Shown: piece after piece, positions 7,998 through 15,884 of the stretch | Position numbering within the stretch: the first letter of the stretch is position 1 | Layout: the number at the start of each line of letters is the position of its first letter | Assembly (NCBI GenBank): GCA_900316905.1 | Contig: ONET01000013.1 | Coordinates: 1 to 33,634, forward strand | Direction of reading: 5' to 3' | Length of the DNA: 33,634 bases | Source: an uncultured Treponema sp. | Lineage (GTDB): Bacteria; Spirochaetota; Spirochaetia; Treponematales; Treponemataceae | Notes under the pieces: model-generated | What the model saw: the letters and a program-made list of their open reading frames with translations, nothing else | Databases searched by the model: none | Told to the model about the DNA's origin: nothing | Position numbers and translations under genes: made by a program

Positions 7998-8456
7998 TTA
8001 TGAACGCAAAAATTTCGCTTTTGCGATGTCTTCATATTTATAAGTCTTGCTTTCGCCGCCGCTTTTCAGCGTGACGGAATCCTTGTCGGAGGCCGCTATA
8101 GTTCCCTCCGCCCAGTCGGAAATGTTCTTGTCCCAAATCCTTATTTCAGTTCCCTCAAAAAGAGCGAACTCCGCCGCGTTCTTTATGTTGCGGTCAGTGC
8201 CGGGAGATGTCAGCTCCATGTATGTGTCGTCGCGGCCCAGCAAGGCCTCCAGGCGAGGCAAAAGCGCGCGGTGAACCTTTGAGCAGTCCTCCACGCCGAT
8301 TGTCGCCGCGGGATCCTTGCTCGCGATGACGGCGCTGATTTTTACCGTTGTCTTTTGCGGAATGATTTTGAGGTCAACAAGAACATAGCCCATCGAGCGA
8401 ACCAAAGGCTCGCAGTCAGAGTAATGCGGAATTGTGTTTAAGTCTATGTATTCCAT
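7998..8456 (-). CDS. rimP: Ribosome maturation factor RimP
   Basis: RimP acts early in 30S subunit assembly. The 152-residue product fits the family length (about 150). LVRSMGYVLVDLKI at the start, then DCSKVHRALLPRLEALLGRDDTYMELTSPGTDR, contain the conserved D-C-x-x-V and EVSSPG-like segments. The C-terminal half is the SH3-like barrel (EGTEIRIW, GTIAASDKDSVTLKSGGES). It is the first gene of the translation operon; a sigma-70-type promoter lies at 8496-8525. The ribosome site is weak (GGCGG close to the ATG). Confidence 0.92.
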   Translation of the reverse strand: MEYIDLNTIPHYSDCEPLVRSMGYVLVDLKIIPQKTTVKISAVIASKDPAATIGVEDCSKVHRALLPRLEALLGRDDTYMELTSPGTDRNIKNAAEFALFEGTEIRIWDKNISDWAEGTIAASDKDSVTLKSGGESKTYKYEDIAKAKFLRS

Positions 8457-8495
8457 TTGCCGCCAAAAAAAAAGACCTGCTCGCGCAAGTCCACT

Positions 8496-8525
8496 TTAAA
8501 AGGAGATTAAAATGTACAATGTCAA
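8496..8525 (-). promoter_or_regulatory. Promoter of the rimP-nusA-infB operon
   Basis: On the minus strand a perfect TTGACA (8525-8520) is followed after 18 bases by TTTTAA (8501-8496). The predicted start leaves a leader of roughly 33 bases before the rimP ATG at 8456. No other good promoter precedes this operon. Confidence 0.6.
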
Positions 8526-8636
8526 TTTAGCAAAAAGCGTTTTTTTTGTCAATAGAATTTCGCAAAAAAAATGGACAAAAGCAAAAAAGCCCGCGCAAAG
8601 CCCGGCCGCCCTTGCCGTCTCCTTCTCTTTCCTCTA

Positions 8637-8665
8637 TTGAAGAAAAATAATTTCGCCGATAATAT
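8637..8665 (+). promoter_or_regulatory. Promoter of the 8672 gene, apparently leaderless
   Basis: TTGAAG (8637-8642), a 17-base spacer and TAATAT (8660-8665). Six bases separate the -10 box from the ATG at 8672, so the start nucleotide should be at or next to the A of the start codon. No Shine-Dalgarno sequence is present. Confidence 0.6.
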
Positions 8666-8671
8666 TCTAGT

Positions 8672-9616
8672 ATGAAGCGTCAAAATTTCATTGTCCTTGC
8701 ATTTTTCATTCTCTTGGGAAGCGCGGGCGCCTTCGCGCAAAGCCGCCCCGTCGCAAAGAGCCTTTCGGCGCAAGCGGGCCAAGACAAAACGATAGAGCTT
8801 TCCTGGGAATTGCCCGCCAAGAGCCAGCCCAAAATTTTGGGCGCGCAAATATTCAGGCGGCCGCGCCCCTATGCAGAAACGCAAGACCTTGACGGCGACA
8901 TTCCAATCGCGGAAGTTGACGCGAGCAAAAGGAATTACACCGACGTACTGACGACCAATGGAAGCTATTTTTACGCCGTCGTCGCCGTGACGGAAAAAGG
9001 CCCCTACAAAATCATAATTCCCGGAATGAACGCCACCAGTTACGGCGTCCGCCCAAAGGTCGCGGCGGCAAAGCAAGAAGAGCCGAGCGCGAAGGAAGAC
9101 AATGCATTGCCCAAAATGGACCAAGAAAAGCTCACCGAATCCCAAAAGGAGCTTTTGTACGCCGACCAAAAAATGCGCAAGGCGCCGCTCCCGTATCCGG
9201 GAACGCTTTTGGGCTTTGACAACGGAAAGGCAAAAATGAGCGCCGAGGCCCAAAAATCGGCCGCCGAATTGGGCGGAAAAAGATACCGGCCGGCGGTTCC
9301 GATAAAGAGCCCCTATTTTTTTGAGGAGGACATGTTCTCCCCTGACGGCGGCGACGACTACACATTGTTTGAAACCTTGCGAGCCGGCCTCGCTCCAAAA
9401 AAATACGCGCAAAGCGTAGAGCTTTTAAAAGACTATTTGAGCGTCCACCGAGAAAAGGCGGCCGGAGAGCGGGCGCAATTCTACCTTGGCGAAAGCCACT
9501 ACTTTTGCAAGGACTACAAAAGCGCCATCCGCTGCTTTTTGAGCGTCCAGGACGCGTTCCCGGAGCTTTCAAAGCAATGGATAGACTCAAGCCTTGACCT
9601 TTTGGTCATTGAATAG
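8672..9616 (+). CDS. Secreted protein of unknown function, FnIII-like plus helical repeat region
   Basis: I do not recognise a named family. The 314-residue product begins with a clear Sec signal peptide (MKRQNFIVLAFFILLGSAG, cleavage expected after AFAQ). Residues about 25-125 look like a fibronectin type III or similar beta-sandwich: IELSWELP, ILGAQIFRRP, NYTDVLTTNGSYFYAVVAV. A charged linker follows. The last 80 residues (VELLKDYLSVHREKAAGERAQFYLGESHYFCKDYKSAIRCFL) resemble TPR helices. It is probably periplasmic and may act as a scaffold, which is inference. It is convergent with the TPR gene, whose stop is two bases away; both carry TPR-like segments, but I cannot show they interact. Confidence 0.8.
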   Translation: MKRQNFIVLAFFILLGSAGAFAQSRPVAKSLSAQAGQDKTIELSWELPAKSQPKILGAQIFRRPRPYAETQDLDGDIPIAEVDASKRNYTDVLTTNGSYFYAVVAVTEKGPYKIIIPGMNATSYGVRPKVAAAKQEEPSAKEDNALPKMDQEKLTESQKELLYADQKMRKAPLPYPGTLLGFDNGKAKMSAEAQKSAAELGGKRYRPAVPIKSPYFFEEDMFSPDGGDDYTLFETLRAGLAPKKYAQSVELLKDYLSVHREKAAGERAQFYLGESHYFCKDYKSAIRCFLSVQDAFPELSKQWIDSSLDLLVIE

Positions 9617-9618
9617 CG

Positions 9619-11835
9619 TCAGTCAATTTTTCTTATCATGTCGATAAGCTCGGGAACGCGGGCGGCTTTGGAGGCGGCTCCGCGCAAGGGATCCTCGGCG
9701 GCCGCTTCCACGGACGAGCCGTCGGCGGGGTTGCCGTTTTGGTCAGCGGCGGGAGCGGAATCTTGGGCGGCTTCGGAAGCGGACTCGGACGAGCCCTCCT
9801 CTTTGGGAAGCTCCAGCAAGACAAGCTCGTCTCGCGCGTTCACGCGGTCGTAAAAGCCCGAGCCGCTCAAAAGGCCTTCCGAAATGTCTTCGGCCACGTC
9901 GGTCAATGTCACGATTCCAAGGAAGTCGTCTTTTTCTTAGCGTTGGCCGCGGCCGCTGTCGGCGGTCTTTAGCCCGCCCTTTCTTACAACGGCAAATTTC
10001 GCTCCCTTGACCATTCCTTCGGTCCGGCCAATGTCAACCAACACGTCGTTTCCGCTGCGCTCCAAAAGGACGGCGCGGACAGGGAGCGAGTCCAAGATTC
10101 CCTGCCTAAGGGAAAGCAAGGCGGCCGCGTACCTGTTGTTTCCGGTCTTGAAAACCTCAAACTTTTGCGCCAAAATTCCCGAGCGGGCGCAATTCATCTC
10201 CGCGGAAATTCTTATGTCGCGCTCGTTTTCGCGGGCGCTCGCCAGGACAAAGTAGTCGTATCCGTTTTGCCGCGCGTCGGCGTAAGCCTCTCCGTAGGAA
10301 GACGCCGCCTTTGGAACGGCCAAGACGTTTGTTCCCAAAAGCCCCCTGAACAAAAGCGACAAATGCTCGCAAGCCACCCGCGCCAAGTCGGGGTGCGCCA
10401 AAGGCTCTTGGGCCGGCATGTAGTAGAGGCCCAAAGTCCAGCGGCTTTTGTCCAAGTAAAAGGGGTTCACGTTCCACTTTGACGCGAGCGTGTTTTCCAA
10501 AAGGCTCTCGTAGCCTTCGACAGTGTCCGACAGGCGGACAAGGGCGGCTTTGCTTTCGTCGTCGGAAAGCGGCCGGCCTTCGCTCTTGCGGCGCTCCAAG
10601 GCTTCCTGCAAAGCCTCGTTTTCCTGCATGAATTTTAGCTGCGCCAAAAAATTTTCGCTAAAGCCTTGCGCGCGCAAAAGGCGGCTGAAGGCGGAGCGGG
10701 CTTGGTAGTTTGTCGGATCAAGCCTAAGCGCGGCCTGGTACTCAAAGCGCATTTGGGCGCCCGCGTATTTTTTTGAATAGTCGGCGGCCTTTTGGACATG
10801 GTATTTGGCCCAGTCCTTCCTGCGGCCGTCCTCCAAGTCAACGTTCTCGCGAACCAAAAGCTCAAAGGCCGCGCGCATGACTTCGTCTTCGGGAACCGCT
10901 TCCAAGCCCAAGCGCCAAGTCTTTATCGCGCCTTCCGGCTTGTTCAGCATAAGCTCGGAAAGGCCTTTTATGTACCAAGACTCGCCCTTGTTCCTGTCGC
11001 GGGAAAGCGCCCAGTCGGCCAAGTCCAAGACTTCGGCGTAGCGGCCTTGCCTAAAGTAAATGAGGGCCAAAAGCTCGTAGGCTTCGCGATATTCGGGCGC
11101 GACTTGTATTGCGGCGAGACAGCGCTTTTCGGCGCTCTCCATGTCGCCCTTCCTAAAGTCCAAGTAGGAGGCCACATAATGCGACTGCGGATTGTCGGCG
11201 TGGGCTTGTATGGCAAGGCCCGCGAAGCGCTCGGCTTGGCTTGCCTTGCCCAGCTCGGCGCTAATCAAAGCCAGCGAAAGCAAGGCCTTGGCGTTTTGCG
11301 GATTCCTTTTGAGCGCGTCGGCGTAAAGGCTTTCGGCGCCGGAAACGCGGCCCTTGAACAAGTTAAGTTCCGCCAAACCAAAGCGGGAGTCTATGTCGTT
11401 GGGATATTTTTTTTGGATGTCCTCGAAAATCTTTTGGGCTTCGTCAAGGCGGCCCAGCGTTATCAAGGCAAGGCCTTCCAAATTTAGGACGTCAACCCGT
11501 CCGGGCGCATATTTCTTGGCGTTTTGCAGGCGCTCAAGCGCGGCTTCTGGATTGTCCATCTGGCAATCGCATTGGGCCAATCTGAACCAAGCGTCCGCGA
11601 AAGAAGGATTCGCCTTGAGCGCCTCCATGTACTTTTCGCTGGCCTTCCACCATTCGCGCTCGTCTTGAAAGGCCGCGCCCTGGTCAAAAAGCCGCTGGGC
11701 CGAGCCGGCCGATTTTTGCGCGCCTAAATTAAGCGGCAAAAAGAAGGCAATAAGCGCAAGGACAAAGGCCCGCGCCGCAAAAAAAGTGTTTTTAGGCTTT
11801 CTGTCAGTCGCCGCCGCTTTCTTTCCCACCGTCAT
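9619..11835 (-). pseudogene. Exported TPR-repeat protein interrupted by an in-frame TAA
   Basis: Codons from 11835 give 632 residues: a signal peptide (FVLALIAFFLPLNLGAQ), then many TPR units such as AWFRLAQCDCQMDNPEAALERL and SRFGLAELNLFKGRVSGAESLY. A C-terminal alpha/beta region ends VDIGRTEGMVKGAKFAVVRKG. TAA at 9939-9937 stops the frame. Yet the same frame continues at once for 105 residues (DFLGIVTLTDVAEDISEG, GFYDRVNARDELVLLELP) and ends in an Ala/Ser/Asp-rich tail plus VPELIDMIRKID. The pieces read as one domain cut in two. Without the stop the protein would be 738 residues. It could be a true nonsense mutation, a base error (Tyr TAC or TAT to TAA is the simplest), or readthrough. The ATG at 11835 has GGGGG upstream and overlaps corC by 32 bases. 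Confidence 0.72.
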
Positions 11836-12598
11836 CGTTCCCCCCGTTTTTCAAGATGACCTTAATCACGTTTATTCTGTGACCTTCCATGTCCTGCACG
11901 ATAAAGTCGTAATTGTTCCAAGAATGTTTTTCGTATTTTACCGGAATTTTTCCGAACAAGTCAAAGACAAAGCCTCCCAAGGTGTCAAAGTCTTCGACAG
12001 GAAATTCCGAGCCGATTGTTTCGTTGAGGTCGTCAAGGCTGGTCCTGGCGTCGCAAAGCCAAACGTTTGAGCCAAGCGCGATAATGTCCTCGCGCTCGTT
12101 GTCAAACTCGTCCTGAATGTCGCCAACGATTTCTTCGATTATGTCTTCCATGCAGACGATGCCGGAAATTCCGCCGTACTCGTCTACGGCCAGCGCTATG
12201 TGCACGTGGCGCCTCTTGAACTCGCGCAAAAGGCTGTCGATGCGCTTGGACTCTGGAACAAAGAAGGCCTTGCGGATGATTTTGTCCAAGGCTATTTCCT
12301 CGTTCTTGCTAAAGCAGCGGATCATGTCTTTTACGTAAAGGACGCCCACAACGTTGTCGATTGAGTCCGCGTAAACCGGAAAGCGCGAGTGGCCGCTGGC
12401 CGCGATTTTTTCCAAAAGCTCCTGGCCCGGCGTGTTGATGTTGATGAAGTCAACGTCTATTCGCGGAACCATGACTTCCTTTACGCTAGTTTCGGACAAA
12501 TCCTCGATTCCTCGAATCATGTCCTTTTTTTCTTCGTTTAGAATCTCGCGCTTGGCTTCTTCTTCGCTGCTTTCTTTTTTATGTTTGAACAGTCCCAT
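11804..12598 (-). CDS. CBS-domain protein of the CorC/HlyC family
   Basis: This is a soluble 264-residue protein with a CBS pair (VKEVMVPRIDVDFINI, SRFPVYADSIDNVVGVLYVKDM; then VDEYGGISGIVCMEDIIEEIVGDI) and a C-terminal CorC/HlyC transporter-associated domain (EDFDTLGGFVFDLFGKIP). E. coli CorC (YbeX) is tied to magnesium/cobalt efflux and is encoded beside ybeY, as here. There is no membrane domain, as in CorC and unlike the longer CNNM-type relatives. It starts five bases after the ybeY stop; the ribosome site is weak, so translation may depend on ybeY. It overlaps the downstream TPR gene by 32 bases. Confidence 0.88.
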   Translation of the reverse strand: MGLFKHKKESSEEEAKREILNEEKKDMIRGIEDLSETSVKEVMVPRIDVDFININTPGQELLEKIAASGHSRFPVYADSIDNVVGVLYVKDMIRCFSKNEEIALDKIIRKAFFVPESKRIDSLLREFKRRHVHIALAVDEYGGISGIVCMEDIIEEIVGDIQDEFDNEREDIIALGSNVWLCDARTSLDDLNETIGSEFPVEDFDTLGGFVFDLFGKIPVKYEKHSWNNYDFIVQDMEGHRINVIKVILKNGGNDDGGKESGGD

Positions 12599-12602
12599 AA
12601 AG

Positions 12603-13079
12603 CTAAATTATTTTTTCCCCTTCATATTTTAAAAGAATTTCTTCCTGCAACTTGAGCATCTCGCATTCAGGCGCCTTGCCCTTCTCTATGTGTTCCTCGC
12701 CGTGGTCGTAGCCGTTAAGGTGCAAAAGCCCGTGAAGCAAGAGGCGCTTTAGTTCGGAATTTTCGTCTATGCCAAAATATTCGGCGTTTTTTTTCAAAGT
12801 GTCAACGCTTATCGCGATGTCGCCGGCCAAAGTCCACTGGCTTCCGTCCTCGTCCGTGAATTTTTCTCCGTTCTCAAAAGAAAGAACATCGGTGGCCGCG
12901 TCGATGTTACGGTAATTTTTGTTCAGTTCCCGAATCATCTCGTCGCCGCAAAAGACAATCGAAGCCTCCTGCCCGTCAAATCCAAGTTCCGCCGCCATCT
13001 TTTGCAAAAACGGCTCCACGTTTCCAAGCCAAGAAGGCTCGTCGATTCCGTCCGCGGCTACCAAAAATCTATTTGCCAT
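12603..13079 (-). CDS. ybeY: Endoribonuclease YbeY, 16S rRNA maturation factor
   Basis: YbeY is a zinc endoribonuclease needed for 16S rRNA 3'-end maturation and ribosome quality control. The metal motif H-x3-H-x5-H is intact in HGLLHLNGYDHGEEH. LNKNYRNIDAATDVLSFENGE and GDIAIS are also typical. I chose the ATG at 13079 (158 residues, MANRFLVAADG) because AAGGA precedes it. The frame can be opened 44 codons further upstream, but that stretch is Arg/Lys-rich and overlaps the phosphodiesterase gene. The gene overlaps its upstream neighbour by 11 bases. The phoH-phosphodiesterase-ybeY order is conserved in many bacteria. Confidence 0.94.
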   Translation of the reverse strand: MANRFLVAADGIDEPSWLGNVEPFLQKMAAELGFDGQEASIVFCGDEMIRELNKNYRNIDAATDVLSFENGEKFTDEDGSQWTLAGDIAISVDTLKKNAEYFGIDENSELKRLLLHGLLHLNGYDHGEEHIEKGKAPECEMLKLQEEILLKYEGEKII

Positions 13080-14784
13080 CGGACTTTCCTTCGCCCTTGC
13101 CTTTCTTGGCGGACTTTCCTTCCTTTTCCTTTTCCTTGCTTCCCGCGTCGGGATCCTTTTGGTCGGGATACTCGATGCGGCTGTGGTAGTAGCCGGCCAA
13201 GATTGAGACAAAGGTGTCCTGAATCTTTGTCAGCTCGCCAAAAGTAAGGGCGCAGTTCTTGAGCTGGCCGGCTTGCATTTTGGCTTCTATCAAGGTATGG
13301 ATGAATTTTTCAAGGCGCGGAACAGTGGGCTTGTCCAAGGTGCGGCAGGCGGCCTCAACCGTGTCGGCCAGCATGACCACGCCGCTTTCTCGGCTTGTGG
13401 GCGGATTTCCAAAGTATGAATAATCCTCGGGCTTTGTGTCGGGATTGGCCTTGAGCGCCTCTTGGTAAAAGTACTGCATGACGCCGTTTCCGTGGTGCTC
13501 GCTGATTATGTCGATGACTTGGCGCGGGAGGCGCAAGGAGTTGGCAATCTCAACGCCTTTTTTTACGTGGCTTCTGATAATCGAAACCGAAAGGTTGGGA
13601 TTTATCTCGTCGTGCTTGTTTTGTCCGCTTTGGTTTTCGACAAAATATTCGCTTTTGTCGATTTTTCCAACGTCGTGGTAATACGCGCCTACCCGCGCCA
13701 TCAGGGAATTGGCTCCGATGGCCTTGCAGGCGTTCTCCGCCAGCTGCGCGACCATAAGCGAATGGTTGTAAGTTCCGCTGGCGGTCAAAAGCATTTTGCG
13801 CATCATCGGATTGTTCAAGTCGCTAAGGTCTATCAGGCGGAAGACGGACGCGGTGTTCAATATTTGCTCAAGCGGCGTGACAAGGCCAAGAACCAAAATG
13901 CCGCTAAGGAAGCCGTTGATGGCAAGACCAAAGGCGATTATTCCGGCGCTGTCAAAGTTGTCGTCAAAAATCACTTTCAGCAAAAAGGCCGTCAAAACAT
14001 TCAGCATGGCGGTTATCAAGGCGGCGAAGACCATCTGTATGCGGTTTTCCAGCTTGCGGATTATCCTGCAGCAGACAAAGCCCGTGGAAAGCGTGTAAAA
14101 GAAAACTATCAGGCTGAAATTTGACGCGTTGAAAAGGCCCAGCGCCGAAATCAGCGCAAAGAAAACCGCCTGCTTTTCTCCAAACAAAATGACTATGAGG
14201 AAAATGAAAAGCAAGTTTGGAAGGAAAATGCAAAGCTTGTAGGGAGAGCTTGCCGCGAACGGAAGCTTTTGGACAAAAACCGCGGCCGCGTAGTTGGCCA
14301 AAAAGAAAAGGACTTGGACGACCGACTCCTTTAGCAAGGGAGTATGGCCCACAAGGGTCTTTGAGAACAAGAAGAACCAAAGGACAATCAAGACGGCAAA
14401 GTAAATCAGCGCGTCGGCAAAGGCGCGATAGTCTATGTATTCGCGCACGTTGGCCATTTTTTCTAGCTTTCTGTAGGCTTCTTCGGAAATGACAAAGCCC
14501 TTTCGTATGACCTTCTCGCCCTTTTGGACTACTGTCGGATACTCCATCGTGCTTGGCAGGGCGCGGTCGGCCACAATCGTGCGGTCGGCGACTTGGCCAA
14601 TTTCATATTCGTCAAGCGCGAAGGAAGCCACGGTTGTGTTGCGGCTTACATTGAAGAACGCGATTACGGCGACCGCCAAGAAAGCGATCGACGCGGTCAC
14701 GACGCGGGGCAGTTGTTTTTTCAAGGCGGCGGAAAAAGCGCTTTTGGGCGCCGCGCCTACCACTTCAGTTTTTGATTGGGTCAT
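13069..14784 (-). CDS. Seven-TM HD-domain phosphodiesterase (PgpH/YqfF-like)
   Basis: This is a membrane protein of 571 residues. One N-terminal TM helix (TASIAFLAVAVIAFFNVS) precedes a short extracytoplasmic segment with VADRTIVADRALPS. Several TM helices follow (about 125-310), then a cytoplasmic HD domain with ASGTYNHS, GAYYHDVGK (metal His-Asp) and ISEHHG, and a Lys/Gly/Glu-rich tail. Listeria PgpH of this family degrades cyclic di-AMP, so the same reaction is likely but unproven. The extracytoplasmic part is only about 65 residues, where PgpH has a large 7TMR-HDED domain. I chose the ATG at 14784 over a TTG at 14802. It overlaps both phoH and ybeY. Confidence 0.88.
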   Translation of the reverse strand: MTQSKTEVVGAAPKSAFSAALKKQLPRVVTASIAFLAVAVIAFFNVSRNTTVASFALDEYEIGQVADRTIVADRALPSTMEYPTVVQKGEKVIRKGFVISEEAYRKLEKMANVREYIDYRAFADALIYFAVLIVLWFFLFSKTLVGHTPLLKESVVQVLFFLANYAAAVFVQKLPFAASSPYKLCIFLPNLLFIFLIVILFGEKQAVFFALISALGLFNASNFSLIVFFYTLSTGFVCCRIIRKLENRIQMVFAALITAMLNVLTAFLLKVIFDDNFDSAGIIAFGLAINGFLSGILVLGLVTPLEQILNTASVFRLIDLSDLNNPMMRKMLLTASGTYNHSLMVAQLAENACKAIGANSLMARVGAYYHDVGKIDKSEYFVENQSGQNKHDEINPNLSVSIIRSHVKKGVEIANSLRLPRQVIDIISEHHGNGVMQYFYQEALKANPDTKPEDYSYFGNPPTSRESGVVMLADTVEAACRTLDKPTVPRLEKFIHTLIEAKMQAGQLKNCALTFGELTKIQDTFVSILAGYYHSRIEYPDQKDPDAGSKEKEKEGKSAKKGKGEGKSDGK

Positions 14785-15709
14785 TTTGGTACGCCTTAAC
14801 AATTTTTTTTACAAGAGGATTGCGCGAAACGTCCTGGCTTGTCATCCGCATGATTCCGATTTCAGGAACGCGCGAAAGAAGAGCCAGCGCTTGCGAAAAG
14901 CCGCTCTTGACTTTTCCCGGCAAGTCGATTTGAGTCAAGTCGCCGGTTATGAAGACCTTTGAGCCGCCGCCCATTCTGGTCAAGAACATTTTCATCTGCT
15001 CTTGGCTGGTGTTTTGGGCTTCGTCAAGGATAAGAATTTTGTCGCAGAAAGTGCGGCCCCGCATGTAGGCCAGGGGCGCGGTTTCGACTATGCGGCTTTC
15101 CGAAAGCCGCAGGACAGTGTCGCGGGGAAGAACCATTTCCATTGAGTCGTAAAGGGGCCGCAAGTACGGCGCCGTCTTTTGCTCCAAGTCGCCAGGCAAA
15201 AAGCCCAGGCTTTCCCCTGCTTCCACCACAGGGCGGGTCAAGACGATTCCCCGGTAGCGCTTTGAAAGGACAAGGCGCAAGGCTTCGGCAATGGCCAAAA
15301 AAGTTTTTCCGCTTCCGGCCGGCCCTTCGCACAAGACCATGTCGCATTTTCGCATAAGGCCAATGTAGTCGGCTTGGTTTTGCGTCTTTGGATAGACCCG
15401 CCTTAGGCCGCCGGGAACGACAATGCTGGCGTCGGCCATCGACACACGCGCGTTTGTGTTCAGTATGGAAGCCACAGCGTCGGCGGAATCGGCGGCGCCG
15501 TCTTCGATTTCGTCTATGATTCTGTCAACGATGAATTTAAAGCGCCTTTGTATGTCGGGATCTTGGTCTTCCACGCTAAGCTCGTTTCCGCGCGCGAAAA
15601 TTTCCGCCCCAAGATTTTCCTCTATGAGTTTTAAATTGCTGTCATTTGTTCCGCACAACTTGGCAAGGATGTCTGAGTCCGGAACAACTATCGTGCATGA
15701 TGAATCCAT
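14765..15709 (-). CDS. phoH: PhoH-like ATPase
   Basis: A cytoplasmic P-loop ATPase of 314 residues from the PhoH (PhoL/YbeZ) family, a putative RNA-linked ATPase usually encoded beside ybeY. Residues 1-85 resemble the N-terminal KH-like part. GPAGSGKT is the Walker A (about 129-136), ILILDEAQNTS the Walker B, and FITGDLTQIDLPG the sensor region. The ATG at 15709 is preferred over a TTG at 15727 because the TTG lies inside the promoter's -10 box. It is the first gene of the phoH-phosphodiesterase-ybeY-corC-TPR unit. The ribosome site is poor and the leader only about 11 bases. Confidence 0.94.
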   Translation of the reverse strand: MDSSCTIVVPDSDILAKLCGTNDSNLKLIEENLGAEIFARGNELSVEDQDPDIQRRFKFIVDRIIDEIEDGAADSADAVASILNTNARVSMADASIVVPGGLRRVYPKTQNQADYIGLMRKCDMVLCEGPAGSGKTFLAIAEALRLVLSKRYRGIVLTRPVVEAGESLGFLPGDLEQKTAPYLRPLYDSMEMVLPRDTVLRLSESRIVETAPLAYMRGRTFCDKILILDEAQNTSQEQMKMFLTRMGGGSKVFITGDLTQIDLPGKVKSGFSQALALLSRVPEIGIMRMTSQDVSRNPLVKKIVKAYQNDPIKN

Positions 15710-15726
15710 TTTGCTTCTAACTGTCA

Positions 15727-15756
15727 ATTATAATGCCGAAATCGTGAATTTGTCAA
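15727..15756 (-). promoter_or_regulatory. Promoter of the phoH operon
   Basis: Minus strand: TTGACA (15756-15751), 18-base spacer, TATAAT (15732-15727). Both boxes are consensus. Predicted transcription start near 15720, giving a leader of about 11 bases to the ATG at 15709. Confidence 0.75.
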
Positions 15757-15802
15757 GGAAAGCTCCGCTCGTGTCCGCTTGCGCGAATTTTTGCTTTTTT
15801 TC

Positions 15803-15831
15803 TTGCTTTATTAAAAGAACGGGTTTATAAT
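15803..15831 (+). promoter_or_regulatory. Promoter of glgC
   Basis: TTGCTT (15803-15808), 17-base spacer and a perfect TATAAT (15826-15831). The predicted start is near 15838, inside the palindrome at 15833-15850, and leaves a leader of about 47 bases with a good ribosome site. Confidence 0.75.
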
Positions 15832-15832
15832 A

Positions 15833-15850
15833 TTTCTATATTTATAGAAA
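15833..15850 (+). promoter_or_regulatory. Perfect inverted repeat over the glgC start site
   Basis: TTTCTATA, two bases, TATAGAAA: eight perfect pairs directly after the -10 box and across the predicted +1. Its location suits a repressor operator. It could also be a weak AT-rich RNA hairpin. Confidence 0.5.
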
Positions 15851-15884
15851 AACATTTGATTTTATTAGATTTTCGGAGGAAAAA

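Noticed and set aside
8549..9412. A 287-codon minus-strand frame opposite the secreted-protein gene
   Set aside because: It lacks a ribosome site and family resemblance, while the plus frame has a signal peptide and promoter.
9619..9912. Separate 97-residue gene after the TPR gene
   Set aside because: It is in the same frame as the TPR gene, starts mid-strand at a GTG with no ribosome site, and completes the interrupted domain.
13080..13211. Longer YbeY starting 44 codons upstream
   Set aside because: The extension is Arg/Lys-rich, overlaps the phosphodiesterase tail and is not part of YbeY; the ATG at 13079 has a ribosome site.
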